NCBI GenBank assembly: GCA_032716605.1
Contig: CM064552.1
Location: forward strand, 15,702,525 to 15,766,524
Reading direction: 5' to 3'
DNA from: Paralithodes platypus
Taxonomy: Eukaryota; Arthropoda; Malacostraca; Decapoda; Lithodidae
Length of the DNA: 64,000 bases
Shown: piece after piece, positions 39,640 through 50,410 of the stretch
Numbering within the stretch: the stretch's first letter is position 1
Layout: each line of letters begins with the position of its first letter
Notes under the pieces: generated by a model
Seen by the model: the letters and a program-made list of their open reading frames with translations, nothing else
Database searches by the model: none
Told to the model about the DNA's origin: nothing
Position numbers and translations under genes: made by a program

Positions 39640-40965
39640 ACATTCGTCCGACGGCAGCGAGAGGTTGACAATAACATTAGCACGGCGGCAGACGTAAGGG
39701 AAGTTATAATCCATTATCGTATTTATTACCCATTAATTTCTGGAAGTTTAAACCTATGCAAAAAAAATGTTTACTTCATGTTACTTTGAGATCACCCAGT
39801 AAGATTCCAGAGCTAGCTGTAGTCCGGCTCCTTTATATTGTCCCAACCAACCAACTAACCTCAATGAACAGAAGAGATACTGGGTTGAAGGTCCTTGGTT
39901 TGAGTGGCTCCCTGGCTGGCCGCTGGAGGGTCGATCACCACTCATCTTGGTCAACAGCTGGTGATTTTTGTTTCGAATTTTTCCATGGCAAAAAATTGTA
40001 TGCGCATTTCAAAACCAGCTGTCTTCGTCGGCTGTATTTGGAACACTGGTTATTGAACTTTGGACAGTTTACACTTATTGGAAGGCGAAAATGTCTTAAG
40101 CAGCCTCATTGTTTTTAAACACGGTGGGAAAAGCTTTGATCGGCTACCCACACCCTCTACACAAGCTGGCCAAACGCCAAAGTCAAACTGATGGGTTATA
40201 TTCCGGACCACCTCTATTCCAAATCATGGCATCACCTGATTGGTCGATAGACATCACGTGTCAGTGAACTCGATGCATTCGCCACCAGATGTCTCAGTTG
40301 TTGACTGAGAAGCACGTAAAAGAGGTCTCCCAGAAGAAGACGAAAAAGAAGAAGTGTAAACAAACCCTTAAAACGTAAATATCCATATAGGCTAGCCTAA
40401 TATGTATTATGTTAGTTTCATGGGAATGACACCTACATCAAATATTTGGAAAAAAATCGCTTAATCACATGCTATCGAGCTTAATTTTTTACCAATATTG
40501 TAGCGCGTCCTGTATATTGACCTTATTTTCCATTGTTAAATAAGTTTGTGCTTAACTGCAGTAATGAAAGACCTGTATAAACTAGCCAATGTCTAAAGAC
40601 TTGGATCTGGCATAGGCTAATTGGCATCACACTACAAAATTTAAGTAAAACTAGGGATAATATTCAAGACCTCTTTTGCCGCCCTATTAGAAATAATTTA
40701 TTAGGGAAAATAGGGACCAATAGACTCGCCATATTTTTCTCATTATAGCCTAGTCCACATGGAGGAATTTAGTTATCGACACTTGAAAAAACCCGATTAC
40801 ACCGAAAAATAACATTAAAATAATGTCCCGAACGTAAACAAAGCATTGCACACAATGAATCCTTCGACCTGGGTCCTCTTCTTCTTGTTTTGAAAGATGC
40901 GGGGAGTGCGATTCACCCAATAGCCTAAATGGCTTGAACGTTTTACTCACAAAAACGATATTATA
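39640..40965. other. No gene recognised
   Basis: A 120-codon plus-strand ORF at 39756-40118 has no known motif and no neighbours that support it. Other parts are AT-rich single-copy-looking DNA. Confidence 0.4.
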
Positions 40966-41030
40966 TTATATTATATTAGGGTTAGGTTAAGTTAGCTTAG
41001 GTTAAGTTAGGTTAATCTAATCTAATATAA
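40955..41030. repeat. TTATA and TTAGG-like tract
   Basis: TATTATATTATATTATATTAGGG runs into GGTTAAGTTAGCTTAGG and GTTAAGTTAGGTTAATC: degenerate TTAGG-type repeats. Confidence 0.5.
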
Positions 41031-41674
41031 TATTTGTACAGTTTGGAAGCGTGCATGGCCTCCCCACAATTTCCGTTACCTACTGTAAAAGCGCGATTCA
41101 CCCAATAAATGGCGCCATTTGACGGAGTATCTTCAGATTAATGAATAATGGGGAGGTTAATGTAAATCCTTCACTCCAACCATGAAAAACAACAATAAAA
41201 CACTATATTCCTTGAAAAACATATACAGAAACTTGGTAAATAAGGCGGTTCTAGCTGTCTTGAATTTTACCAAACTAGGCTATAGGATAACCATGTTACT
41301 AAAGCAAAAATGCAATGCCGAAATTTCTAAAAAATACATTAGAGTTAGTGAAGTGCTTCCCTGAAGCAGAACAGAGGGTAGTAATATAAGGCCTGGAACT
41401 AATGCTGGGGTCACACATTCACGTATATGCTCCCGTATGCTCCCGTACGAAGGTTTATTGGTAGTTGGCAACCGAATACGTAAAACGTAAGGGCTTAGAA
41501 CGCAAAACGTAAATGAAATTGTGTCTAGTCGTGGGGGTTGGTACGCATGGCGGGAGTAGCCACGCTGGTCTGGGAGGTGGTGGGTGCGGCCAAGGCCGCC
41601 CGGTATGTTTTGGATTTCGAATCAGATACGTGGCTCGCGCTCCCGTATGTCAAAAGTCGGGAAAGCATAAGTTT

Positions 41675-41755
41675 TACCGGGCTAGCTGCTACGTCTTACG
41701 GGAGCAGCCCCGTAAAACGTAGCAGCTAGCCCGGTAAAACGTAAGTTTCTCCTGC
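41675..41755. repeat. Internal inverted repeat
   Basis: TTTTACCGGGCTAGCTGCTACG, then TTACGGGAGCAGCCCCGTAA, then the inverse CGTAGCAGCTAGCCCGGTAAAA: a 22-bp perfect stem around a 20-bp spacer that also pairs partly with itself. Confidence 0.8.
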
Positions 41756-41974
41756 CAATCGTACAATGTTCACGTAAAACGGGAAAGTGAACGTAAGTCC
41801 GGGCGCATATGGCTATACCGCCGCACTGCGTGTTGGCGGGAACACGCGGCACCGTTGTACGGTGGGGACAACGGGACCAGCGGGGGACACTCCAGTCACA
41901 CCTCTCACCACACCTGAGCAGCAACCAACAAGCCAACCCTGCCACCCTCTGCACCCTGCCGAAAACAAATCGTA

Positions 41975-42520
41975 GCAGCGAAACGACTGCACCTATGGCT
42001 TTCATATTTTTACCACATGCACCTTACCCTTTAGGCTACCCACCACAAAAATCCCAAATCCCTCCTCCCACCCACTCGCTGACTGTCGGTCCGTCAGAAG
42101 GAAAAAAAAGGAAAATCTGTGGCGGCGAAACGACTGCACCAATCGGTTCCATATTTGTGTGACAAGTCCCTTACCCTTCTGCCTTCCCCCCACCACACCT
42201 CCAACCACCCACTTCCAGCGTATCCCTACGAACATAAGGAAAAAAAGGAAAATCTGTGGCGGCGAAACTACCTCACCAATCGGTTCCATATTTGTGTGAC
42301 AAGTCCCTTACCCTTCTGCCTTCCCCCCACCACACCCCCAACCGCCTCCCACCACCCACTTCCAGCGTATCCGTACGAAGATAAGGAAAAAAAGGAAAAT
42401 TCGTGGTGGCGAAACTACCTCACCAATCGGCTTCATATGTGTAACACAAGTCAATTACCCTTCTACCTTCCCCCAACCAACCCCAAAACCACCCTCCCAC
42501 CCATACATTCCGATACCATA
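41975..42520. repeat. ~125-bp tandem repeat, about four copies
   Basis: Unit marks: AAGGAAAATCTGTGGCGGCG, AAACTACCTCACCAATCGGT, TCCATATTTGTGTGACAAGT, CCCTTACCCTTCTGCCTTCC and CCCACTTCCAGCGTATCC. The middle two copies are nearly identical, the outer ones more diverged. Lies inside the 41.4-43.3 kb element. Confidence 0.85.
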
Positions 42521-43302
42521 AAAGTCTCTGTAGTCTATAGTGTCTTTTCAGCTACTTTGGGACCATCGGGGACCTGATTTCTGGCGAGGGGAGTGTTTTT
42601 TTTACCATTATCCTTCCTTTCTCTCCCAACTTGATAGATTTAGCCCCAAAAAAAAAACAAAAAAAAAACAAAAAAAACTCTGGCACTGGCAGAAGCACAC
42701 CGTCAAAATTGGCTGGCACTCAGCGGGTTAAAGGTTACAAGGATGAATGGTCTTTCCTCTATAAAGGGAGTTCACAAAATTGAACTCCTCCAGGATGAAT
42801 TCCGCGATGTTGTTCATGGTGCCGATGAAGGACTGGGAATGGTGTGGCCATTCCTGCCCTTTTGTAGTTCCCAGATTCCAACCCAGACCTACGTGGTTGA
42901 CAAAGACTGTCTTTGTCTGTGTTTGGACAGACGGGGTGTGCCCACGATTGTTCGGAAACGGTCCACGTAAGTCCTAAAAACTCCCAAGACGTACGGCCTC
43001 AGCTACGCAGGTATTGTGGGGGCGTGGCCATGGGCGTGGCCTGTGTTCCCGCAAATCGGGCAGCCCAGGCGGACTAACGGGGACATGCTTACGCAAGTCG
43101 CAAGCACATACGTAGCTCCATACAACTACATTACGTCTGACGTAACACTGGCCCCGTTACGGTACGTATGTCGGGAAGTGCAATAGTCATACTCTAGACG
43201 GGCGTACACGGCCGGACTACGCCCGTCATTACACAAAATTGGCGATCACGCCTGACGGGAGCATACGGGAGCGATATACGTGAATGTGTGACCCCAGCAT
43301 AA

Positions 43303-44643
43303 GGCAAGGCTTTGAGTATCCGGCCCTGAGCTGGTAAACAAACAAAAACACAAACTCGGCACAATTTCAATTACGTATTTTCATAAAATATATATAGGTT
43401 TGGATCACAAAGCTCAAATACATACATCATATTTGGATATACTTTGAATGAGGAATCTCTGAGTTTAATAAGATAAGTTTTATGTGTATGATTACATCCA
43501 ATAGTGAAGTGTATACGAAGTATTCAATGAGACGAAAGCAATAAATATGTAAGTCAATGTTGCCAATAGAGCTACTTTAACGCTACATACTTCAATTTAG
43601 CTACCATTTTCCCATAACTCCCAGGGATACGCTATAAATATCTAGAACCATTATACATTGTAAAACATGCAAAACAAACCAACAAAAAACATTCCAGAGT
43701 TGTGGCATCATTCTAGAGATGGTTTGCATTTATTCACTATCGAGAGGATATTCTAGCTGCTTTTGAGAAAGGAATCTAGCGATAGTCACTCCCTCTCTCG
43801 GTAACTACACACGCAAAGGAACTCCAACCCAGACTTCTTGTTATATAGTCTATATTTGAGCTACACTTGTCCAAACTAGTTATATTAAGTTATGGCAGTG
43901 AGTTATGTGTAGGATGGAGTAGGATTGAAAGCCTAAATCATAATGATTATGGGCAGATAAGGTTTAGGTCAGCATAAAGTTCGTAATAGCAGGGTCAAGG
44001 CAAGGAAAGGAGCATTAGGAAAGGATTGTCCTCTTCAATAGGCTTAGGTGTATTTCCCCGACACCCAGCGCCGCCAAGCAGCTCATAGGTATAAACAAAA
44101 TCTGCCAGGCATTAACTGAATGGGGAGGAGGCGTTTTATTCTTCAGAATTCCTTATTGTTCGTACATTCACACACTGTATACATGCAAGTGGTCTTCAGC
44201 AGAATATCATCTTAGTTTGTATAAACAATATCAAGAGGGAAACAAATGGCTTGATCAACATGTTATCACCTATTGGCCTCTAGAGGCGCCACCATCGCTG
44301 TAGAACAGATTTATTACATTGAGTGGGCTCTCCTCTTTTACACCTTGGTGAAGGCTGTCACACGGGCAATTGTCAAACTCTGAAGGTCCATATCATTGTT
44401 ATTAAACATAACATTTGGCAAAGGGAGGAATTGTTAAAAACCTTAGCCAATACTCTGCTATTCACCAAAAATAAATTTGAATTATCATTATTATTTGGTA
44501 GGGTAGGTATGTATAGGTAGGTTGGCTAAATAATTGGTGGGATTCGTAGGGACTCTTAACTGTTTTGAGAGAGTTAAGTAACAAAAAAATAATAGATCTG
44601 AATAATAAATTGACTATGTTATTAAGCAAAACTGGGGGATGCG
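43303..44643. other. No gene recognised
   Basis: AT-rich with no convincing reading frame or repeat family. CTAGAGGCGCCACCATCGCTG at 44281 and nearby sequence look single copy. Confidence 0.4.
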
Positions 44644-45126
44644 TGGAAGACCAGTGGTTCCCAAACTCATGGTCGCGACCCAAACAAGGGTCACAAGGGT
44701 TTCCTGAGGGTCGTGGGAGGTTCTGGAGAAAAAGGTGAAATGTATTGGAAAAGCTACAATTGGTGCAAAAGTTCCATCGTGAAATGTGTGAATTTCTATA
44801 TATTATGATTACCGGTTCATTATCAAATGACGTTAGACTTAAGACTGGAGTCTTAAGCTATTTGAAATCCTAAACAAAAAAAATCCCCATCACATGAAGA
44901 GTTTCGTTCATTAGCTACTCGGTGCGGCTACCGTTATTCTTGTCCAATACTCGTAAGCCGTACAGTACGGGATGTTGTGTGCCTGGCTTGGAGTCTGAAC
45001 TGTCTGATGCCCAGTGACCCTCACTCACCCAGTTACTCTCCACTAGCGTTGGCCAGTCTTATTATTCAGTGATATTCAAGAAGTTCGTTAATGAATGGTT
45101 AGTCTGCATCCTACTTATTCAAGTAG

Positions 45127-45152
<26 letters not shown>
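45127..45152 (-). repeat. 26-base poly(T): possible poly(A) tail of a retrocopy on the minus strand
   Basis: Read on the minus strand this is poly(A) 320 bases downstream of the stop of the cold-shock-domain ORF. An AATAAA (45261-45266 inverted) lies about 110 bases before it. This could mark the end of a retrotransposed mRNA, or it could belong to an unrelated insertion. Confidence 0.45.
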
Positions 45153-45157
<5 letters not shown>

Positions 45158-45472
45158 CCCTAGCGGGGGAATGGGGGGAAAGTAGAGGTTTTGGTCAGGA
45201 AGATAAAGTAGGAAATTTTGAAATAAAGTAGTAGATTAAAAGTTAGTGGGCATACCACCTTGCTTTATTCAGGGTAGGGCAACTGTATTATTAAAAGGAA
45301 AACCAAAATAATAATAATTAAATCTAATAAAATAAATAATAATACAAAAAATAAAATAGATAAATAGTAGTAAAAGAAAATGATATTTTGATGTTCAGTG
45401 CTGGAGAAGAGATTAATTTGTCTAAGTTATTGGGTATCTAATAACTCTTGATGAGCCTCATAAATTTCATCT

Positions 45473-46408
45473 TCAAAGTTGTATGTCGTGGCGTAAAATC
45501 GTCTTCCTGAAGGTGTAGTTGCCATCTCTATGTTGTCTTTTGGGTACTTTTTTTTTCATTTCAGCAGGAGTAAGTTTTTCAAGATCGTCTGTAAATTGGT
45601 AAAATTCCAGACGGTCTTTTGTAAGATTCTCCTTCACCCTTTTTTCAACTTGAGGGGTAAGTATCTTCTTGACTCTCATCATTTGTTCAGCTTTAGCTTG
45701 AGGGGTTAGAACTGGAGGTTGAGGAGAAGGAGTATTCTCTTGATATTCAGGAATTTCTTCTTCCTCTTCTGGATCTTCTTCGTAGTCTTCATCATCTTCT
45801 TCAGCATTGTCCTCCTCCTCAAGGTCTTCTAGGTTGATGGAGGAGTCATCTTCTGTGGTGATGTTGGGGTGTTGTTCTGCTTTCCTTCGTGGTTTCTTCT
45901 GCTGTTTTCGAAAAACCAAGACTTCAGGAGGGATGTAGATGGTTGGTAGTCCGTTATGTTGGAGTATTTGAGGGATTATCTGACATAGATGATGTTTGTT
46001 GGGGCCAGCAATGACTGTGGCAGCTTGAATACAGGCATATATTCTGGCCATGGTGTCAGGTTCCTCGTTGTGTCTTGGTGACTTGCTGACTTGGTGTTTT
46101 CGGCGAGCAAGATGTGAGCCTTTTACTGCTGCACCTCTAGGGCCAGTGATTTGGTGAGCTTCTGGTCCTTTCTGCCCGGATTTGATGTTGAATTCCACTT
46201 TTTCACCTTCTCCTAGGGATGGGTAATAATTAGAGTTGAATTTAGATATTGATTTGTGATGAACAAATATATCTGTCTTATTATCCAATCTTGTGATGAA
46301 ACCATAACCCTGTTTTACATTATACCACTTGACAAATCCCGATATATTGGTCTTTATCATAGTGTTGGGGTTGCGGTAGTTGTAGCCTGTGATGTGTGTG
46401 CGAGCCAT
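45473..46408 (-). CDS. Intronless Y-box-type cold-shock-domain protein with acidic C-terminal half
   Basis: 311 residues from the ATG at 46406-46408, chosen because it has a strong context (ACCACCATGGC). The frame stays open 32 codons upstream only through a TA microsatellite. Cold-shock domain at residues 21-92: ISGFVKWYNVKQGYGFITR with RNP1-like QGYGFI (33-38) and RNP2-like DIFVHH (46-51). The long loop SISKFNSNYYPSLGEGEKVE and the GPRGAAVKGS end are the eukaryotic Y-box form, not the short bacterial one. The domain binds single-stranded RNA or DNA (family knowledge). After it come a basic linker (96-114), a helical-looking AACIQAATVIAGP region (121-165), a basic patch RKQQKKPRRK (167-176), a strongly acidic tract (186-222) and a charged tail rich in Lys/Glu. 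Known Y-box proteins have alternating basic/aromatic islands here instead, so this C-terminus is unusual. It lies inside a hAT element in opposite orientation. Host retrogene, captured cargo or element-encoded factor are all possible. Confidence 0.8.
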   Translation of the reverse strand: MARTHITGYNYRNPNTMIKTNISGFVKWYNVKQGYGFITRLDNKTDIFVHHKSISKFNSNYYPSLGEGEKVEFNIKSGQKGPEAHQITGPRGAAVKGSHLARRKHQVSKSPRHNEEPDTMARIYACIQAATVIAGPNKHHLCQIIPQILQHNGLPTIYIPPEVLVFRKQQKKPRRKAEQHPNITTEDDSSINLEDLEEEDNAEEDDEDYEEDPEEEEEIPEYQENTPSPQPPVLTPQAKAEQMMRVKKILTPQVEKRVKENLTKDRLEFYQFTDDLEKLTPAEMKKKVPKRQHRDGNYTFRKTILRHDIQL

Positions 46409-46447
46409 GGTGGTAGTGATCAGTTTATAATTGTATATACTATATCT

Positions 46448-46450
46448 ATA

Positions 46451-46499
<49 letters not shown>

Positions 46500-46547
46500 T
46501 GCAATTAAACATATTTATACTGTATATACAAAAAAAAAAAAAAAAAA
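46448..46547. repeat. (TA)n and poly(A) beside the cold-shock ORF
   Basis: About 25 TA repeats at 46448-46498 and 19 adenines at 46529-46547. The TA tract lies 40 bp upstream of the chosen start of the minus-strand ORF. Confidence 0.9.
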
Positions 46548-46903
46548 TCTTTGCCACGATATTCAGTAGTGCGTGTTTAGGATATGGTGAAAAATGGTTA
46601 CGTTTGGGAGTTAAATTTAATGATTGCTATCCTACTGTAGGTCTACCACCCTTTTGATATATTGTCGTATTATAATACTAGCCATTAACACTTTCATCTT
46701 TAACCCAGCGACATGAACTTATTTGTTTGTTTACGAACTTTACGTATTTCATGTTGCTTAAAGTAAAATGTTCGTATAACTCTTTCCATTCACATATGCA
46801 TAGCATACGTGAGTTGCAGTTGGGATGTGTGTACATGCTTAGATTGATATGCAGGATTCGAAGTTGCATAATAAATCGTAGGCAGTGTCCACCATTCTTT
46901 AAC

Positions 46904-47015
46904 TGCCTTCGTGGTGTAATGCATAAGGTGTTGATATTCGGTGTGAGCATCCTGGGTTCGAATCCACGGACTGCCACATGTGTTTGTAATATTTCATTAA
47001 TCGATTTTAGGAGTA
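46904..47015 (+). mobile_element. tRNA-derived SINE, copy 2
   Basis: A box-like CGTGGTGTAATGCATAAGG, B box GGGTTCGAATCC (46952-46963), then CCACATGTGTTTG and ATTTCATTAATCGATTTTAG: the same head and tail as 14893-15010. It lies between the cold-shock ORF and the hAT transposase remains, so it is nested in the hAT element. Confidence 0.65.
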
Positions 47016-47861
47016 GAGTTGGTTGTTGGATAGAACATAATAACTATGCTTTTTCTTATTGCAAGAAGTATGAATGGCAATATAAATATTGTTGTCTTAT
47101 TACCCGTGTTCACACCGTAATACAAGTAAAATTGTATTATATATATTTTTCACTTGTTGCCGTACCGTAACGTGTTTTATACGGATTGGAAGAAATAACA
47201 TTGTCATTATAGCATATATATTTTTTTACTTACACCACGACCTAAAACTCAAAATTGCTCATTTATGTTATTACGATTATGGGATTTTTGTATGTATATA
47301 TTTTTCTTATTAACCATTTTTACCCCGCAACCTAGAACCCAAAAACTATTTTAATGATAAGAGTAACTATAATACATTGATATAACAACAAGCAAGATCA
47401 AGAATATTTTTGAGCATATGAGTGATCATGTTTCTGATGGGGCGAAGCCAAAGAATGTACTTTAATAGTAAATATTATACATATGCTTTTCATTGTATGT
47501 GGATTATTACGATTATATCCTTAAATGCATGTACTATAAGCCTGTAAATGTGGATTAGTGAGTGAATGAGGAGAGTTTCGTTGAATGCATTTCATGGTTA
47601 ATAATCTAACTTTGCATGCCTTTTAGCTTAATTTTGTGGTTTGCATATTAGTATTCATATTTTAGCAACAGTCAGATTTCCATTATGACTACCAGATATA
47701 CTGTTTGGGTAAGTGAGTGTGAGTGAGGAAGATAAATTGTGCAATCAACTATACGGGTTATCATGGCATGTGCATTGGTGTGAAATCTTATGTTTAGCAC
47801 CTCAGTCATTTTCCACTTGAAATATGACTTATTCGAAGTTGTTTTGTTTATTACTACTTCA

Positions 47862-48487
47862 ATGGCAAGAATGTCAACGCAAAGTACAGTTACAGTATAG
47901 ACCAGCTCTTTTTAAGTATGGCTGCACTGAGTATAGAGAAAGTTTTGGAAATGTCAGACCTCGATGTTTCCAATGCCTTCAAGTCCTAGATATCGAATCA
48001 ATGAATGATAACAAATTGAAGTGCCAATTGAGTTCAGTTCATTGAAATCTCACTGGAAGGAAAAAGAAGTGTTGGTAAAACGAAGACGGATTGATGCTCC
48101 CAGATCATCTTATTTCTCTGGAGAAGTCTTCACTGGCGTCCTTTGAAGTTGCATGGAATATTGTGAGATGCAAGAAGCCTCATGTGTCAGCTGGAGAAAC
48201 CAGCTGCCATTGTAATGGCGAAAACTCTTTGTGGAACAGATGTTTATAAGAAGTTGGAATCAGTACCACTTTCAAATAGTAGTATTAAACGTCGAATTGA
48301 CCTGATGTCATATGATATATTATCTCAACTTATTGTGACTTTGACAAGAGAAGGACATATTTCACTACAGACAGACGAATCAGTGGACATTGCAGGTAAC
48401 CCCCAACTCATGTTTTTTGTTTGGTACCAAGAAGACATACTAGAAGAGTTTTTTTTATTGCACTGCCTTGACATCTACCACCACTAG
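47862..48487 (+). pseudogene. hAT transposase (BED finger, ZBED/SCAND3-like), N-terminal part, decayed
   Basis: The first part reads RKVQLQYRPALFKYGCTEYR, then RPRCFQCLQVLDIESMNDNK and LKCQLSSVH. This parallels the BED-type finger of this group (C-x2-C, then H...H), with the first His replaced by Gln. A stop follows at 48045. Similarity resumes in other frames: SLEKSSLASFEVAWNIVRCK and KKPHVSAGE, then LEKPAAIVMAKTLCGTDVYK, PLSNSSIKRRIDLMSYDI and ISLQTDESVDIAGNPQLMFF, the start of the RNase H-like catalytic domain (DES holds the first Asp). It ends at a poly(T) tract; the rest of the catalytic domain and the hAT dimerisation region are missing. Confidence 0.8.
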
Positions 48488-48490
48488 AGA

Positions 48491-48528
<38 letters not shown>

Positions 48529-48810
48529 AACATGACCTATACTGGATGAACTGTATGGTTGTATGCACAGATGTTAAATAAACTTAAATTATCGAGTTTT
48601 ACATACTATGATGTAAGAATATATATAACTATCTTGTAAAATAACTAGGAATATAACAATCTATAACAAATATAAAAGTACTAATCCAGTGTTTCAGGGT
48701 TGTAGGGTCGCAAGTACCATGATACATTGTATTATGGGTCGCCATCAAAATAGTTTGGGAACCACTGCTATAGACTGTAAACTTTGTGTGGGTAGCGAAT
48801 GCGGTTTTAA

Positions 48811-49294
48811 CCCCTAACTAGCGGCCCACAACATAAGTAGAGTATAATAAATTTGGACTATCTGGCGGCGCGCGACATAGGTCGTGTGGCAATTTCAGCA
48901 CGTAATGTTGCTGAGAGAGAGAGACAAGTGGTGGCAGGAGAGTAGCGAGCGTATGACTGCTCCAGACCACCGCGGCGAACCTACGGACACGAATCCCACC
49001 TCCTCCCTCCCTCTCTCACTCGCTACATACTGAATTGTATGGGAAAAGTACCGAATTACATGCTTTTTGCACTCGTGTTGCGCGGTTGTTGCAAGAAAAC
49101 TAGCGGTCATAAAAGGATCGTTGTGGTGTCATTGGAAAGCTCTGTTTATGCCCTTTCAGGGATAGATACTTGTTTTACGCTCTGGGTCTTATTTAGGCAT
49201 GAAAATGATCACGTAAACAGCCCTATTTTGGCTAAAAACACCCCGCTGGGCGGTACATATAAATAGACCGCCTAGCCCGCCAATAAGGTGTTAA
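48811..49294. mobile_element. Short element with inverted ends TTAACNCCT
   Basis: Left TTTTAACCCCTAACTAGCGG and right CCGCCTAGCCCGCCAATAAG then GTGTTAAAG pair as TTTAACNCCTNANNNGCGG. Interior ORFs without motifs. Lies directly outside the right hAT end. Confidence 0.5.
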
Positions 49295-49941
49295 AGTCAT
49301 TTAAGAATAGACAGTTTTCAATGCTGCGGCCAAACTATTCCACCCATTTATATTCTTTTAGTATCAAAACGTTTGGAATCGCGAGCCTCACCCAACTACG
49401 CAAACATGGCTTTGATCATCGGCGTAGTTTTCAAGATGTGGAATTTTAAGTGGAATTAAAGTTTTTTTCAAGATTGCCGGAAAAAACCCCACGTGCAAAA
49501 GCAAAACCTTCTCTATAACATTTGCGGAGCATTAGTAGTGGAGTCCATATGCCAAAGCCCAATCGTTTCCTATGAGTGGGAGAGACGGTATTTAGGCGTC
49601 AAATTATTCGGGAAATCGGCTGCCACGGAACTGTTTGGCCGCCATGCCGGATGTTTAGCATATCAAAAGTTGCCCAATACAAAAACGCACCTCTTGTGAA
49701 AGTTTGATCCCGATCCAAAAAGCGGTTCTGGAGTTATTGCGTCAAACCGGCGCATAAGAAGAATTTGAATTTATAACAGAGTTTAATGATTACAATAGGG
49801 GTTCCCCGTAGGGGTCGAACCCCTAATAATAAAGTTAAGAGCACGGCACCGGTTCTGAAAGAGTTATAATGAACGGACTATATAGACTAAATGAATGACT
49901 CTAACTCCAATATTTATGCTTTATTTAATCAACAGTAATTT
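49295..49941. other. No gene recognised
   Basis: GC-moderate sequence with no recognised motif. A short inverted pair GGGGTTCCCCGTAGGGGTCG, GAACCCC occurs near 49798-49825. Confidence 0.4.
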
Positions 49942-50109
49942 AGGTCGGTATCACATGAGTGTATTTCCCTCAATTATTTATGTAAACATTGGTGAGTCAG
50001 GTAGTGTGTTAACACTATTTGGTGCAACGTCTTTGGGGTTATTATGGTATTTTGTTTAATATTTATTGAAGTTTCTATTTGTTTTAGCCATTTTCGAACA
50101 ATGTGTTTT

Positions 50110-50406
50110 TAGTTTACACGCTAGACTTGGAAAACCGCCTCTCCAAACCCCCTTCAAACTAAACAAACGTCCCCCAGACCCCCTTCAAGCTAAATGTGTA
50201 TATTTTTCGGTAGAAAAATTTCCCGGCCGAAGGCCGCTTTCTCCCAAATTGCGGGCTCGCTATCGCTCGCCCAGGAAAAATTGACAGCTTATTGGGTTGA
50301 AGCATCATATAATCGCCAAACTAATGCGATGAAACTTCTTAAAATCTCCAAGCTAATGGAGTAAAACTGGGAGGCTCCAAATTGGCCTGCCCTGCACCCA
50401 ATAAGG
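50110..50406 (-). mobile_element. Family A copy nested in a MITE
   Basis: CCCTTCAAGCTAAATGTGTA, TTCCCGGCCGAAGGCCGC, GCTCGCTATCGCTCGCCC and AAAACTGGGAGG mark a reverse-oriented family A copy; the TTAA at 50407-50410 separates it from the next copy. Confidence 0.65.
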
Positions 50407-50410
50407 TTAA

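Larger units (their letters stand above)
41403..43299. mobile_element. 1.9-kb element with ~45-bp inverted ends and TAA duplication
   Basis: The left end TGCTGGGGTCACACATTC, followed by ACGTATATGCTCCCGTATGC, is matched by the inverse right end ending TGTGACCCCAGCA, with one 1-bp offset inside. TAA stands directly outside both ends (41400-41402; 43300-43302). A 3-bp TWA duplication and GGGG-type ends fit PIF/Harbinger (inference). The interior is CpG-rich for this window (many CGTAAAACG motifs) and carries a tandem block (41975-42520). No intact transposase was found; short ORFs near 42743-42977 and 41513-41729 have no recognised motif. Confidence 0.75.
44652..48767 (+). mobile_element. hAT transposon, ZBED type, 4.1 kb
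   Basis: Terminal inverted repeats CAGTGGTTCCCAAACT are perfect over 16 bp (44652-44667 and 48752-48767 inverted), with subterminal GGTCGCGACCC and GGCGACCC. Outer flanks TGGAAGAC and CTATAGAC share only AGAC, so an 8-bp duplication is at best half preserved. The transposase remains at 47862-48487. Also inside: the minus-strand cold-shock-domain ORF (45473-46408), a SINE (46904-47015), (TA)n, and poly(T) tracts at 45127-45152 and 48496-48523. The TIR style CAGTGGTTCCCAAACT with GGTCGC is well known from hAT elements of the ZBED5/SCAND3-related group. Confidence 0.85.

Noticed and set aside
39756..40118. 120-codon plus-strand gene
   Set aside because: No motif, no supporting context, length within chance for this GC content.
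41513..42162. Coding regions in the 41.4-43.3 kb element
   Set aside because: Overlapping short frames in a CpG-rich, tandemly repeated interior, no transposase motif visible.
45473..46408. Bacterial cold-shock protein contamination
   Set aside because: The domain has the long eukaryotic Y-box loop, the ORF is embedded in arthropod repeats, and the C-terminal half is not bacterial-like.
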